Shown: positions 19,115-28,575, counted from the first letter of the stretch. The stretch is DNA of 64,000 nucleotides from an uncultured Pseudomonadota bacterium (GCA_903879335.1 CAIRLC010000022.1:113737-177736); one strand, 5' to 3'. Notes: generated by a model not told the origin, from the letters alone. Translations and numbers: made by a program.

Positions 19115-19870
19115 ATGCGAGGACAATTTATAGCAACGACCATCTTGGTTTGCCTCTGGGCCTCCGCGGGAGTCGCTGTGGCGGATGAGACGCCTTCCGC
19201 CGCGCCACCTGAGACGCCGGCTCCAAAAGTACTGGTCCTCCCACTGACGTTTACCGTCTATCAAGGTTCATTGGGCGCGGGAATAGAGGCTGTACCGGAT
19301 TGGACCAATGATGCAAGGCGCCACCTAGAGGCGGCCATTGGCGCTACCTTTAAGTCCCATGGTGACTTTGAAGTAGTCCCGATGCCTGAACTGACCGAGG
19401 AAGAGAAGGCGAACCTGCGTGACGAAATCGGCTTAGTTCATCAAATTGTGGCGAGTGGCGTGCAGTTCGGGCGTGGCGAGTGGCATAAACACGTCGACAA
19501 TTTCGATCCATCAATCGGTGACGGTTTAGACTTTTTGCGTCAAAAAGCTCAGGCCGACTACGCCGTCATCGTCGACGGTTCTGAAATCCGGCAATCCGGT
19601 GGTCAGATCTTCATGCAATTCGCGCTAGCTGCTGCGGGGGTCGGTGTCGTGGGTGGCGCTGGCGCTAATGTGAACATGGCGGTGTTGGACCTAGAGCATC
19701 AGGCTGTGCAATGGTTCAATTCAACGATAGGCATTGAGGCGTTTGGCGTATCGACAGTCGACGTGCGTACGGCAGAGTCGGCACAAAAAGTCATATCCCA
19801 ACTCATGAAGGTTTATCCGACGGTACCTGCCCTGGCTAAGCCCGCAGATGCGCACGTACACGCACACTAA
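19115..19870 (+). CDS. Exported protein of unknown function
   Basis: The 251-residue product has a Sec-type signal peptide (hydrophobic TTILVCLWASAGVAVA, likely cleavage before DETP). A mature domain then opens with KVLVLPLTFTVYQGSLGAG and contains a glycine/alanine-rich segment, AAAGVGVVGGAGANVNMAV, near residue 195. I do not recognise the family with confidence. AAGGAG lies before the ATG. The last 23 bp overlap the start of a Tat-type M48 protease, and a third exported-protein gene overlaps that one, so the three are one coupled operon acting outside the cytosol. Confidence 0.85.
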   Translation: MRGQFIATTILVCLWASAGVAVADETPSAAPPETPAPKVLVLPLTFTVYQGSLGAGIEAVPDWTNDARRHLEAAIGATFKSHGDFEVVPMPELTEEEKANLRDEIGLVHQIVASGVQFGRGEWHKHVDNFDPSIGDGLDFLRQKAQADYAVIVDGSEIRQSGGQIFMQFALAAAGVGVVGGAGANVNMAVLDLEHQAVQWFNSTIGIEAFGVSTVDVRTAESAQKVISQLMKVYPTVPALAKPADAHVHAH

Positions 19871-20972
19871 GATCGCGCGGCGGGACGTTTTTGGCCTAGT
19901 CGGTGGGCTTACGCTCGGAGCAATGTTCCCGCGCCCGGTCTTGGCGCTGACAGAAGAGGCTCAACGCGATCGGCTCCTCTTTGAGACGCGAGAAAACGAA
20001 GCCCGTCTGGCTGAACGTGGTTTCCTCGCGGGCGATACTCGCCTAGATGCCTATCTGCAGTCGGTGATGAATCGCCTTTATCCGGAGAATAAATTCAGCG
20101 TTCGCGCGATCAAAGATCTTGATGCGAATGCTTTTGCCGTTGCGACCGGTAACGTCTATGTGCACACGGGTCTGTTGCTGCGAGTCCGCAATGAGGCTGA
20201 GCTTGCGGCTATTCTTGGTCATGAAGGCGCGCACGTCCTGGGTGACCACGCCTACAAGGGGATTCGGGAAGCCAAAAATCTTGGAGTCCTTGTGGCCACC
20301 GTGCCGTTGGTCGGATTGGTCGCGGGATTAACGTCTATGGCGGGCTACTCTCGGGATTTGGAGCGGGAGGCTGACCGAGTGGGGCTACAGCGCATGGTAG
20401 CCGCCGGCTATGACCCCACCGCAGCCGCTCCACTTTTTGAACGGATGGCTGCAGAAATTGAGGCGCGCAAAATCAAGCAGCCGCCCTATTTCTTCGCCGA
20501 TCATCCAAAGCTTTTGGAGCGAGTACAGAACTTTAGAGAGTTCGCCGGCGGGCAGAAAACCGGCATTGTCAGCACGGACGAATATCACTCAGCGACCCAT
20601 GCGATGCAGCTGCAGTCACTGGATCTCATCCATGAACGCAAGGATGGCGCCACGTTAATTTGCCTGCTTGCAGATGCAGGCCGCACGGCACTATTTGCCC
20701 CATCGGGTAACTTTTTACTCGGCGAAGGATATCGATTCAGAAATGCCCCGGGGGACGCTGAATTGGCGATCGCTGCCTACACACAATCTACAAACGAACG
20801 CCCAGATTTCGCTGGCGCCTACGGGGCAAGAGCCCGTCTACGCGCCAAACAAGGCGACAACGCTGGCGCGCTGGAAGATCTTGAAGAGTTTATTCGCCTC
20901 GCGCCCGATGCGCGCGAGGCTAGCTTTGCACGCCAGACCATCGACCGCTTGCGCAAGGAAATCAATCCATGA
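19848..20972 (+). CDS. M48-family metallopeptidase with Tat-like signal and C-terminal TPR
   Basis: The 374-residue protein is a zinc metalloprotease of family M48. HEGAH in AAILGHEGAHVLGDHAYKG is the HExxH site, and the third ligand is probably in SRDLEREADRVGLQ (ExxxD). The N-terminus ARRDVFGLVGGLTLGAMF has a twin arginine followed by a hydrophobic stretch, suggesting Tat export of a folded enzyme. Residues around 300-370 look like tetratricopeptide repeats (AELAIAAYTQ, NAGALEDLEEFIRL). No membrane helix remains after the signal, unlike HtpX, so it resembles BepA/LoiP-type periplasmic proteases. It overlaps both neighbours. Confidence 0.88.
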   Translation: MRTYTHTKIARRDVFGLVGGLTLGAMFPRPVLALTEEAQRDRLLFETRENEARLAERGFLAGDTRLDAYLQSVMNRLYPENKFSVRAIKDLDANAFAVATGNVYVHTGLLLRVRNEAELAAILGHEGAHVLGDHAYKGIREAKNLGVLVATVPLVGLVAGLTSMAGYSRDLEREADRVGLQRMVAAGYDPTAAAPLFERMAAEIEARKIKQPPYFFADHPKLLERVQNFREFAGGQKTGIVSTDEYHSATHAMQLQSLDLIHERKDGATLICLLADAGRTALFAPSGNFLLGEGYRFRNAPGDAELAIAAYTQSTNERPDFAGAYGARARLRAKQGDNAGALEDLEEFIRLAPDAREASFARQTIDRLRKEINP

Positions 20973-21550
20973 CCCGTGCCGGAATACTGTTTACCTCCCT
21001 TGTTATAGCCTCTCCCTCCGCGATGGCCTGGACCGCCGTCACCGATGAACAGATGCCGATTGCGGCGAAGCGAGGCAACTACTCGCTTCAATTACCCGCT
21101 AGCTGGCTCTATGACTTATCCGGATCCACTGTGCTCGCATCCCATGACGGCGTAGCGCTTGAGCAAATCAATGTCCAATTGATTCCTCACAAAGACGCAT
21201 TCAAAGCGATTAAGCGGTCATCAAGCCCCGACATGCCAAACGAAGATTTGGCGGAGGCCTATCTGGCCAATCTGCAGGCAGATGGAAAATTGGCGGATTT
21301 CCAAATCATCTCATCGGATCCCGCCGAGGTGGCCGGCCGTGCAGGCTTTCGAGTCCATGTTCGTTTTCGCCTGCCTCCCGCGGCAGGCGATACGTTGATG
21401 GACTGTACCGCTGTGGGCACAGCGCTTCCCGATGGGCTACTGATCGCGTTCTATAGAGCGCCACGCATTCATTTCTACGATAAATGGCTGCCGGCCTTTG
21501 ATCACGCAGTTTCGACGCTAACGGTGAGCACGCCGAGCAAGAAAACCTGA
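20969..21550 (+). CDS. Exported protein of unknown function
   Basis: The 193-residue protein begins with a signal peptide (GILFTSLVIASPSAMA, cleavage likely before WTAV). The mature part, containing NYSLQLPASWLYDLSG and a C-terminal AFDHAVSTLTVS, looks like a small PsbP/DcrB-like fold, but that assignment is weak. It starts at ATG 20969 inside the stop region of the M48 gene (ATGA overlap), so its expression is coupled to the protease. It could be a partner or substrate-handling protein; this is inference. Confidence 0.8.
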   Translation: MTRAGILFTSLVIASPSAMAWTAVTDEQMPIAAKRGNYSLQLPASWLYDLSGSTVLASHDGVALEQINVQLIPHKDAFKAIKRSSSPDMPNEDLAEAYLANLQADGKLADFQIISSDPAEVAGRAGFRVHVRFRLPPAAGDTLMDCTAVGTALPDGLLIAFYRAPRIHFYDKWLPAFDHAVSTLTVSTPSKKT

Positions 21551-21555
21551 CTGCC

Positions 21556-21996
21556 TTATTTCGCGGACGCGGTGCATTCAATCTCGACGCGCCCACCGAG
21601 CGCCAAGCCCGTCACGCCGAATGCGCTTCGGGCCGGATAGGGCTGCTGCAGCATTGACTGCCAAACTTCATTGAAGATCGGCCACTCGCCGATATCGGCG
21701 AGTATGACGGCGCACCGAATCAGGTCATGCAGAGACCTGCCGTTTGCTTGGAGCACTGATTCAATGTTCAAGATAGCCTGACGTGCCTGAGCGCGTATTC
21801 CGCCCTCAGGCAACGTTAGAGTCCCCGGCAGAACCCCAAGTTGTCCGGACAGATACAACACATCACCTTGCTGGACTGCAGCCGAGAACGGCATACCAGC
21901 CGGCAATGGACTGCCTATGTCGAGAAAAATTGGCGACGCCTCTGCGGGAATCGTTAACAATAAGATCCAAGATGCGAGCAAAAATATATGACGCAT
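21556..21996 (-). CDS. Secreted RidA/YjgF-family protein
   Basis: The protein is a RidA-fold member: GSPLPAGMPFSAAVQQGDVLYLSGQLG and YPARSAFGVTGLALGGRVEIECTA match the family, including the conserved Arg in PARSA. RidA deaminates reactive enamines in the cytosol, but this copy has a hydrophobic N-terminus, RHIFLLASWILLLTIPAEA, that looks like a signal peptide and implies export. ATG 21996 gives the shortest n-region (146 residues); ATG 22023, with AGGAG upstream, is also possible. It is convergent with the exported-protein operon. Confidence 0.85.
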   Translation of the reverse strand: MRHIFLLASWILLLTIPAEASPIFLDIGSPLPAGMPFSAAVQQGDVLYLSGQLGVLPGTLTLPEGGIRAQARQAILNIESVLQANGRSLHDLIRCAVILADIGEWPIFNEVWQSMLQQPYPARSAFGVTGLALGGRVEIECTASAK

Positions 21997-22055
21997 AGCG
22001 GGCTCCGAGTCATGTGCTGACATTGACCCAGCTCCTGCTCATGATGCAAGTACGT

Positions 22056-24245
22056 TCAGTGCTGTGACTGCATCGGCTCTGGGCGGGCGACCGCGTAACC
22101 CTGCACGTAATCAACCCCCATACGTTGCGCAGTCGACAACGTCGCTTGGTCCTCAACCTGTTCTGCGATCACGGCGAAATTCAGCGTGCGGGCCAACTTG
22201 ATCATGGCACCGACCATCGCTTGATTAACGGTGTCGCGAGAAAGATTGTGCATGTATGCACCATCAATCTTCAGGTAATCCATCGGCAGGGTCTTGAGGT
22301 TAGTAAATGATCCAAGGCCGCTGCCAAAGTCATCCAGCGCAAATCCACAGCCCATCCCATGCAACACGCCGATGAATCGGCGCGCGTGATCGAGATTCGC
22401 GACGACTGAAGCCTCAGTCACCTCAAAGCAAACCTGGTGCGGTAACACGCCGGTGCTATCCAGACACTCAACGACGAATTCAAGAAAGCCGTTATCGCCT
22501 AAGGTCTGGCCTGAAATATTGATCGCGAGACTGCGCCCTGGGGGTATCCGCAGTCCGCCACGCCCAAGAGCAGCCAGCGCGGTCTGTACGACCCAACGAT
22601 CAACCATTGGCATCAGTCGATATCGTTCAGCCGCCTTTAGAAACTCGCCGGGTGCGATGATTGCGCCATCGTCCCCGATCAAGCGCACTAAAATTTCTAA
22701 GGCAGGTCCGCGCTGAGATCCGGGTGGTGAGGCCAGAATCTGCTGCGTGTAGAGCAAAAAGCGACCTTCGCGCAAAGCGTGCTGCAATCGCTGTAACCAT
22801 TGGATTTCGCCACGCTGTCGAGCGGCCACTTCATCGACCGCCGAGTAGATATGGACTTGGCCCGCTGCCTGATTCTTCGCCACATAGCAGGCCGAATCAG
22901 CGGCCGCGAGCACTTCTTCCGGACTCGTACACTCGCGGCCAATTTCTACTAAGCCGATAGATACGCCAACCTGGAATATTTTGTCTTTCCAGACAAACCT
23001 GAACTCGCGAATAACGCTGGCCACATCTTGGGAAATTTGAATGGCTTTTTCGAGCGGACACCCAGACAGCAGGATCGCAAACTCATCGCCGCCAATGCGG
23101 GCCACCGTGTCTGAATCTCGCACAGCGTCCTTCACCAGCGCAGCGACTTCACGCAGCATCGCGTCGCCAGCCATGTGTCCGCTGGTGTCGTTGACTGCTT
23201 TGAATCGGTCGAGATCGAGGTAACACAACACATGGGTCTGCCGACCTGAACGGGCGGTCTCTACACAATCCTGCAAGCGACGTTCGAATTCGCGGCGATT
23301 CACCAGCCCCGTTAGCGCATCGTGACTGGCCTGATAAGACATCTGTCGCGTGATGCCTCGTAACTCGGTCACGTCATGCAATAAGACGACCGCCCCCTCC
23401 ACTTCGCCGCGCATGCCAAACAATGGAGAGGCGGACAGTTCGATGCTGCGCTCAGCGCCATCAGCACTGCGCAAAACAACCGCTCGACGCCCCATGGTGA
23501 CGACCGTGCCGGAGGACAAACACTGCATGACCGGGTCGGCCAGCGCAAGGCGCTCGGCCTCGTCCACAACAGAGGCAACGTCGCTGAACATGCGACCGTC
23601 CGCCTCCTCAAACGAACGCCCCAGAAGATCAGAGGCCCGGCGATTCAGGAAGTCGATGCGCCCATGGATGTCGGTGGTTAATAAACCATCGCCGATGGAC
23701 TCCAGTGCAGAAACGGCACGACTGCGATTAGGGTCGATGGATTCAACCGGGCGCACCGGTGTCGCCGTGATCACGGCGACGTCGGCGCCGTGATGTGCCA
23801 TGGTGCAGTTGCTCAGCTCCAGCCGGAGCGTTCTACCCATCTCATCAATGACTTCGACCTCGTACACGTCCGCGGCCGGGTCACCAGAGAGTCGGCGACG
23901 CACATTGTCCCGAACAAGGTCCGCGTATTCTGGCAAAACGAATTCGGCCAAGTGTCGACCGATTAATTCCTCTGGATTGAGACCAAGCAGGGCTGCGAAG
24001 CGTGGATTCACCACAATCATTCGCGCGCCATGCAGCACGACGGGGTCGTGGATGACACGTAGTAGGTCTGCGAGCGAGTGCTCTCGTATTGGTTGCACGG
24101 CCGGGCGCGCCAGATCTGCAATCGCTTCGTCTCGCTCCGTTTCAGCCGCTTGGGCGCGACGCCGGGCCTGCGCAAACAGCACCACCAACGCGGCGATTAA
24201 GGCCACGCAAACAGCGACGACGGCAGTGTCGGCCAACGATTGCAC
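22056..24245 (-). CDS. Membrane-anchored PAS-PAS-GGDEF-EAL cyclic-di-GMP protein
   Basis: The 729-residue protein has an N-terminal transmembrane helix (VAVCVALIAALVVLFA), two PAS domains (about 55-165 and 175-300), a GGDEF domain (about 310-470) and an EAL domain (about 485-725). The diguanylate cyclase motif RIGGDEF is intact, and RDSD five residues before it matches the inhibitory I-site. In the EAL domain the signature is EILVRL rather than EALLR, while EVTEASV and ALDDFGSGLGSF are retained, so phosphodiesterase activity is plausible but not certain. Ligands of the PAS domains are unknown. Confidence 0.93.
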   Translation of the reverse strand: MQSLADTAVVAVCVALIAALVVLFAQARRRAQAAETERDEAIADLARPAVQPIREHSLADLLRVIHDPVVLHGARMIVVNPRFAALLGLNPEELIGRHLAEFVLPEYADLVRDNVRRRLSGDPAADVYEVEVIDEMGRTLRLELSNCTMAHHGADVAVITATPVRPVESIDPNRSRAVSALESIGDGLLTTDIHGRIDFLNRRASDLLGRSFEEADGRMFSDVASVVDEAERLALADPVMQCLSSGTVVTMGRRAVVLRSADGAERSIELSASPLFGMRGEVEGAVVLLHDVTELRGITRQMSYQASHDALTGLVNRREFERRLQDCVETARSGRQTHVLCYLDLDRFKAVNDTSGHMAGDAMLREVAALVKDAVRDSDTVARIGGDEFAILLSGCPLEKAIQISQDVASVIREFRFVWKDKIFQVGVSIGLVEIGRECTSPEEVLAAADSACYVAKNQAAGQVHIYSAVDEVAARQRGEIQWLQRLQHALREGRFLLYTQQILASPPGSQRGPALEILVRLIGDDGAIIAPGEFLKAAERYRLMPMVDRWVVQTALAALGRGGLRIPPGRSLAINISGQTLGDNGFLEFVVECLDSTGVLPHQVCFEVTEASVVANLDHARRFIGVLHGMGCGFALDDFGSGLGSFTNLKTLPMDYLKIDGAYMHNLSRDTVNQAMVGAMIKLARTLNFAVIAEQVEDQATLSTAQRMGVDYVQGYAVARPEPMQSQH

Positions 24246-24471
24246 GATCCAAAGATCCTCAGTCTACTCATCGGCGGCTCACTTGCCGCAGCATCTTGTT
24301 GTTTGGGCGGGACATTTTCCCCCCGGGAGGAGCATACCGGACGACCTCCCGCGCAAATCTGATATTCACCATAATGACCAACAGTCAGTAGTGGACCGTG
24401 TTGTCCGTCACAGGGAAACTCCGTAACCTCGCCTCCGTTGCCTGTTTTCCACTGAAACTGAGAGAACTGCT

Positions 24472-24789
24472 ATGCGCGAAATGACCCCCCTCGAGTTTGT
24501 CGCCCTGACAAAAACTGGCGAGACCCCGTTTCTGTTGGATGTTCGGGAGGCTTGGGAGGTCGCGATCGCCTCGGTCGATGGTTCCGTTCACATCCCCATG
24601 GCCGATATTCCGGATCGTTTGGCGGAAATCCCCCAGGATCGTGAGGTCGTGGTGATGTGCAAGGTCGGTGGCCGCAGTCAGGCCGTGGCTCGATTTCTAG
24701 AAACGCACGGATATCCGCGGGTCGCCAACCTCACCGGGGGTATCCTGCTCTGGGCAGGACAGGTCGATCCCGCGGTTGCGACGTATTGA
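24472..24789 (+). CDS. Single-domain rhodanese-like protein
   Basis: The 105-residue protein is one rhodanese domain. It opens with EFVALTKTGETPFLLDVREAWE and has the catalytic cysteine in MCKVGGRSQAVARFL. Such proteins move sulfane sulfur to thiols or cyanide; the CKxGGRS loop is six residues, as in GlpE/PspE-type sulfurtransferases. It stands alone between the divergent GGDEF/EAL gene and a TolC-like gene. The 226 bp upstream hold the divergent promoters but no element I can name. Confidence 0.9.
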   Translation: MREMTPLEFVALTKTGETPFLLDVREAWEVAIASVDGSVHIPMADIPDRLAEIPQDREVVVMCKVGGRSQAVARFLETHGYPRVANLTGGILLWAGQVDPAVATY

Positions 24790-24878
24790 GGCCACTCCGC
24801 GACGGGGAGTTGGCGCAAATGAGCCATCCCCTCTAGAGTGCTAGTACTGGTTTAGATCGTCTTCAAGGAATTCCCAGC

Positions 24879-26273
24879 ATGACTCGTCTCTGGCTTCGCG
24901 CGACGCTCGTCGCGGCCATGAGCCTCACATCGGTTGTTGCCTGCGCGACAGATTTTACCGAGGCTTACCATCGCGCTCAGCGTAGCGACCCGCAATTGCG
25001 CGAAGCGGATGCCAACCGTCTCGCCACGCGCGAAGCGCGGCCACAGGCCTTCGCAGCCTTACTGCCTCAGTTGCAGGCCACGGGGGCCTATACCCACGAC
25101 TCGACCAGCGGGCTATCGAATTTCTTCACGTCTGGCGGACTTGCCTCGGCTAACGTGGAGACCACGACGACTGCAAAGCAGTGGGCGATTCAGTTGCGCC
25201 AAACTGTTTTCCACTGGGATCAGTTCGCGGCGATTCGGCAGGCTGGATCGCAAGTCGCCCAGGCTGAGGTGGATTATCACTCCGCGCAACAATCGCTGAT
25301 CTTGCGAACGGCCACTGCCTATTTTGGCGTCCTGGAAGCACAAGACACGCTTGAGGCCGCACAGGCGGCCCACGAAGCGATTTCTCACCAGCTTGAGCAG
25401 GCTGAAAAGCGGTTTGAAGTGGGCTTGATTGCCGTTACTGACGTCGAAGAGGCGCGAGCAGCCAATGACCAAGCGGCTGCAACGGTGATTGCGGCGAAGC
25501 GCACGCTCGCCACTTCGCGCGACAAATTGCGCGAAGTCATCGGCGATTCTGTCGACATACTCTCGCGGCCAGGAGACGAGATGCCGCTGGTCGCACCGAA
25601 TCCTATCGGCGAAGACCAATGGGTACGTGCCGCTCTGGATCAGAATTTAGAGCTTTCCTCAGCACGTCTCGGTGCAGAAATCGCCCGGGAGTCGGTGAAC
25701 ATCGCAGAGTCCGGCCACCTGCCGACCTTGGATTTGATCGCCCGTGAATCCAATAACGACATTAACGGCACCACGAGCTTTGTCGATCCAACAGCCGGTT
25801 CATTAAGCTACCCGGCAAACTCGTCAAGTCGCGACAAACAGATCAGTTTGCAAGTGACCGTCCCACTGTTCAGCGGCGGCGCTATCGCTTCACGCGTTCG
25901 TCAGGCGTCCTACCAACATCGAGCAGCCCACGAACGGCTTGAGAAAGTGGCTCGGGCGACCGAGCGTGGCACCCGAGATGCATATCTCGGTGTAATCAGC
26001 GAGATTTCACGCGTGAAGGCACTGCGCCAAGCGGTAGAGTCCAGCAAGATCGCCCTCACCGCGACCGAAGCCGGTTATGAGGTTGGAACACGCACCGCCG
26101 TGGACGTTCTTTTGGCGCGTCAACGTCTGTTTGATGCGCAAACAAACTATGCCAAGAGTCGCTACGACTATCTGCTCAACGTGCTGAGCCTAGAGCAGCA
26201 GGCAGGCACGTTGGACGACCGCTCGGTCGACAGGCTCAATGCGCTCCTCGACCATACGGTCAAAGTGCGCTGA
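24879..26273 (+). CDS. TolC-family outer membrane efflux protein
   Basis: The 464-residue protein has a signal peptide (ATLVAAMSLTSVVACA) and the two repeated helical OEP halves of TolC, with DFTEAYHRAQRSDPQLREADA at the start of the first and TAVDVLLARQRLFDAQTNYAKSRYDYLLNVLSL near the end of the second. It would form a trimeric outer membrane and periplasmic channel for type I secretion or RND/MFS/ABC efflux. No inner membrane partner is adjacent, so it may serve several pumps, as E. coli TolC does. Waa genes follow on the opposite strand. Confidence 0.92.
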   Translation: MTRLWLRATLVAAMSLTSVVACATDFTEAYHRAQRSDPQLREADANRLATREARPQAFAALLPQLQATGAYTHDSTSGLSNFFTSGGLASANVETTTTAKQWAIQLRQTVFHWDQFAAIRQAGSQVAQAEVDYHSAQQSLILRTATAYFGVLEAQDTLEAAQAAHEAISHQLEQAEKRFEVGLIAVTDVEEARAANDQAAATVIAAKRTLATSRDKLREVIGDSVDILSRPGDEMPLVAPNPIGEDQWVRAALDQNLELSSARLGAEIARESVNIAESGHLPTLDLIARESNNDINGTTSFVDPTAGSLSYPANSSSRDKQISLQVTVPLFSGGAIASRVRQASYQHRAAHERLEKVARATERGTRDAYLGVISEISRVKALRQAVESSKIALTATEAGYEVGTRTAVDVLLARQRLFDAQTNYAKSRYDYLLNVLSLEQQAGTLDDRSVDRLNALLDHTVKVR

Positions 26274-26281
26274 TTCGCTCT

Positions 26282-27553
26282 TCAAACGCTGCGGTCGATC
26301 AATGGCCGCAGGGTTTGGCAAAGCAGGTCAACGGCGCCTCGATTACTATCGAGTACGGTCGTTCCAGCGTCGACCGCCTTGCGACTGATTGCTGCATTCC
26401 CGAATCTTTCTGTCACGGCCCGAGCCAAATCTGCAGCATCAGACACCACTTCTATAGCGCCTACGGCTCGAAGCATACGAGCCGTCGGCGCATCGTTACT
26501 GTTTGAAGGTCCGGTCAGCACCGCACATCTCACCGACAAGGGCTCCAGCAGATTGTGACCGCCGATTGGCACCAGACTGCCGCCGACAAACGATAGGTCA
26601 GCCGCGGCGTAGTACCGCACCAATTCCCCGAGGGTGTCGAGCAGCAACACGTCGGTCTCGGCAGTGACCAATAGGTGTTTAGTACGCCGAACGTAGGTCA
26701 TTCCAGACCGTTCAAGCAACTGCGCAACCGCTTCAAATCGCGGCGGATGGCGAGGCGCGAGGACGAGTAAAGCACTCGGACACTCGGCGCGTACCCGGCG
26801 ATGCGCGTCCAAAACGGCGATCTCTTCACCGTCATGGGTGCTTCCAGCGACCCAAACCGGTCGTTCCGCCCCCAACAATCGCCGGAGGTCTCCCGCGGCA
26901 CTCAACGCCGCAGGGTCAACCTTCTGGTCATATTTCACATTACCGCACACACGGGTACGCGTCGGATTGGCGCCCAAGGCGATAAAGCGTGCCGCGTCGT
27001 CCGCAGACTGGGCCATCACATGGACATGGGCCGCGCCAAGCACATCCCGGACCAAGCCACGGGCCCACTGAAATCGGCGCACGCTGCGCTCCGACAGCCG
27101 CGCACTGGCGATGACCAAAGGAATATCGTGCCGACCGCAGGCTTGATAGAGCGTCGGCCAAATCTCTGTCTCTAAGATAATGCCGATCTGGGGCTGAGCT
27201 CGCCTCAGGAACCGCCGCACACATCCCGGCAGGTCATAGGGCACATAGCGAATGTCCGCCAAACGGCCGTAGAGCGCGAGCGCCTGCCGCCGTCCGGTTG
27301 CCGTCGAGGTGGTCAACAGCAGTTGGCGCTGCGGATAATCCGCGGCTAGGCGGCGCAGGACGGGCCCCGCAGCAGCAACCTCGCCCACAGACACAGCATG
27401 TACCCAGAGGCTACCAGACGCGACGGTGCGCCCCCAACCGAGGCGGGATAAGAGTCCGGCACGGGTGTCCGCAAGCCGTTGGGCGCGCCAAACTTCGCGT
27501 AAAAACGCGATCGGTGCGAGACAGTAGCCTAGGCAGAGGTAGAGTAGACGCAT
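26282..27553 (-). CDS. waaA: 3-deoxy-D-manno-octulosonic acid (Kdo) transferase
   Basis: WaaA adds Kdo from CMP-Kdo to lipid IVA at the inner face of the inner membrane. The protein shows the N-terminal membrane segment MRLLYLCLGYCLAPIAFL, WVHAVSVGEVAAAGPVLRRL, the ILETEIWPTL motif and the C-terminal FVGGSLVPIGGHNLLEPL. The longer ORF start at 27604 reaches into lpxL; ATG 27553 gives the usual N-terminus and 423 residues. One Kdo or two cannot be decided, but the neighbouring kdkA fits the single-Kdo, phosphorylated type. Confidence 0.95.
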   Translation of the reverse strand: MRLLYLCLGYCLAPIAFLREVWRAQRLADTRAGLLSRLGWGRTVASGSLWVHAVSVGEVAAAGPVLRRLAADYPQRQLLLTTSTATGRRQALALYGRLADIRYVPYDLPGCVRRFLRRAQPQIGIILETEIWPTLYQACGRHDIPLVIASARLSERSVRRFQWARGLVRDVLGAAHVHVMAQSADDAARFIALGANPTRTRVCGNVKYDQKVDPAALSAAGDLRRLLGAERPVWVAGSTHDGEEIAVLDAHRRVRAECPSALLVLAPRHPPRFEAVAQLLERSGMTYVRRTKHLLVTAETDVLLLDTLGELVRYYAAADLSFVGGSLVPIGGHNLLEPLSVRCAVLTGPSNSNDAPTARMLRAVGAIEVVSDAADLARAVTERFGNAAISRKAVDAGTTVLDSNRGAVDLLCQTLRPLIDRSV

Positions 27554-27591
27554 ATGGCCCGCCAGGGGGGTGAGGCTGAGATAATAGCGCC

Positions 27592-28575
27592 ATGTCGACC
27601 ACAAGCCCGTCCTTGATCGAAGATCCCACCTGCGGCGTCGAACTCGAGCCGTTCAGCCGCTACCTTGCGCCACGGTGGTGGCCAGCCTGGCTCGCTGCTG
27701 GAATCATCCGTTTGATCGGCGCTTTGCCCTTACGCGCGGTCAGGCCGCTGGCCTACGTGCTCGGTCGCCTTGGTTATCTATTGGCCGGTCGCGATCGTCG
27801 CACGACTCGCATCAACTTAGGCCTGGCCTTCCCCACGCTCCCGGATCGCGCAGTCCGCGAGCGGGTCATCGAGCATTTTGAATCCCTCATTTACTCGCTC
27901 TGGGAAACTGGCTTGGTCTGGTATGGCTCCCGTAAGCGGTTAGAGCGGCACTGCCGCCTTGAGGGGGCAGAACATTTGGACGCCGCGGTGGCTGCTGGCC
28001 GTGGAGTTCTGCTGCTGGGCGCGCATTTCACGACCAATGAAATTGCTGCTGCCATCCTACCGTTGACGGGCCATCAATGCGACGTGATGTATAAGCGCTC
28101 GCGCAATGCCTTGGTACAGCAACTGGCGCTTCATGGGCGGACCGGAAAAGGCGGCCGTATGATTCCCAGTGACAAATTTGTTGAGATGTTGAAGACGCTG
28201 AAGCGTGGCGGCATCGTGCTGTATGCGCCCGACCAGCGCTTTGACGGAGACGGCTACGTGGTGGTGCCTTTGTTTGGCGTACCCGCACTCTCTAATCCAG
28301 GCACGACCTTCGTGGTCCGCGCTACGCGCTGCGCGGTGCTGCCGTTCTTTCCAGAACGCCTAGCCGATGGCAGCGGCTATGTGATGCGTATCGGCGCGCC
28401 GCTAGAGAATTTCCCGTCAGGCGACGGTGCGCGCGACGTCGCCCGCTACCATGGATTGATCGAGGACGCCGTCGCCCACGCGCCAGCTCAATACCTCTGG
28501 AGCTACAAACGATTCAGGCCCGCCAAAGGCGAGCCCGACCCTTACCGAAAGGGCGCGCCGCGCGGCATCTCGTAA
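27592..28575 (+). CDS. Lipid A late acyltransferase (LpxL/HtrB family)
   Basis: The 327-residue protein is a membrane-anchored acyltransferase that adds a secondary acyl chain to Kdo-lipid IVA. It has FSRYLAPRWWPAWLAAGIIRL with the membrane anchor, the catalytic GAHFTTNE (H-x4-E) near residue 142 and APDQRFDGDGYVVVPLFG. It is divergent from waaA with 38 bp between the start codons and overlaps the convergent kdkA by 34 bp. LpxL and LpxM types are not separable here, so no symbol is given. Confidence 0.93.
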   Translation: MSTTSPSLIEDPTCGVELEPFSRYLAPRWWPAWLAAGIIRLIGALPLRAVRPLAYVLGRLGYLLAGRDRRTTRINLGLAFPTLPDRAVRERVIEHFESLIYSLWETGLVWYGSRKRLERHCRLEGAEHLDAAVAAGRGVLLLGAHFTTNEIAAAILPLTGHQCDVMYKRSRNALVQQLALHGRTGKGGRMIPSDKFVEMLKTLKRGGIVLYAPDQRFDGDGYVVVPLFGVPALSNPGTTFVVRATRCAVLPFFPERLADGSGYVMRIGAPLENFPSGDGARDVARYHGLIEDAVAHAPAQYLWSYKRFRPAKGEPDPYRKGAPRGIS

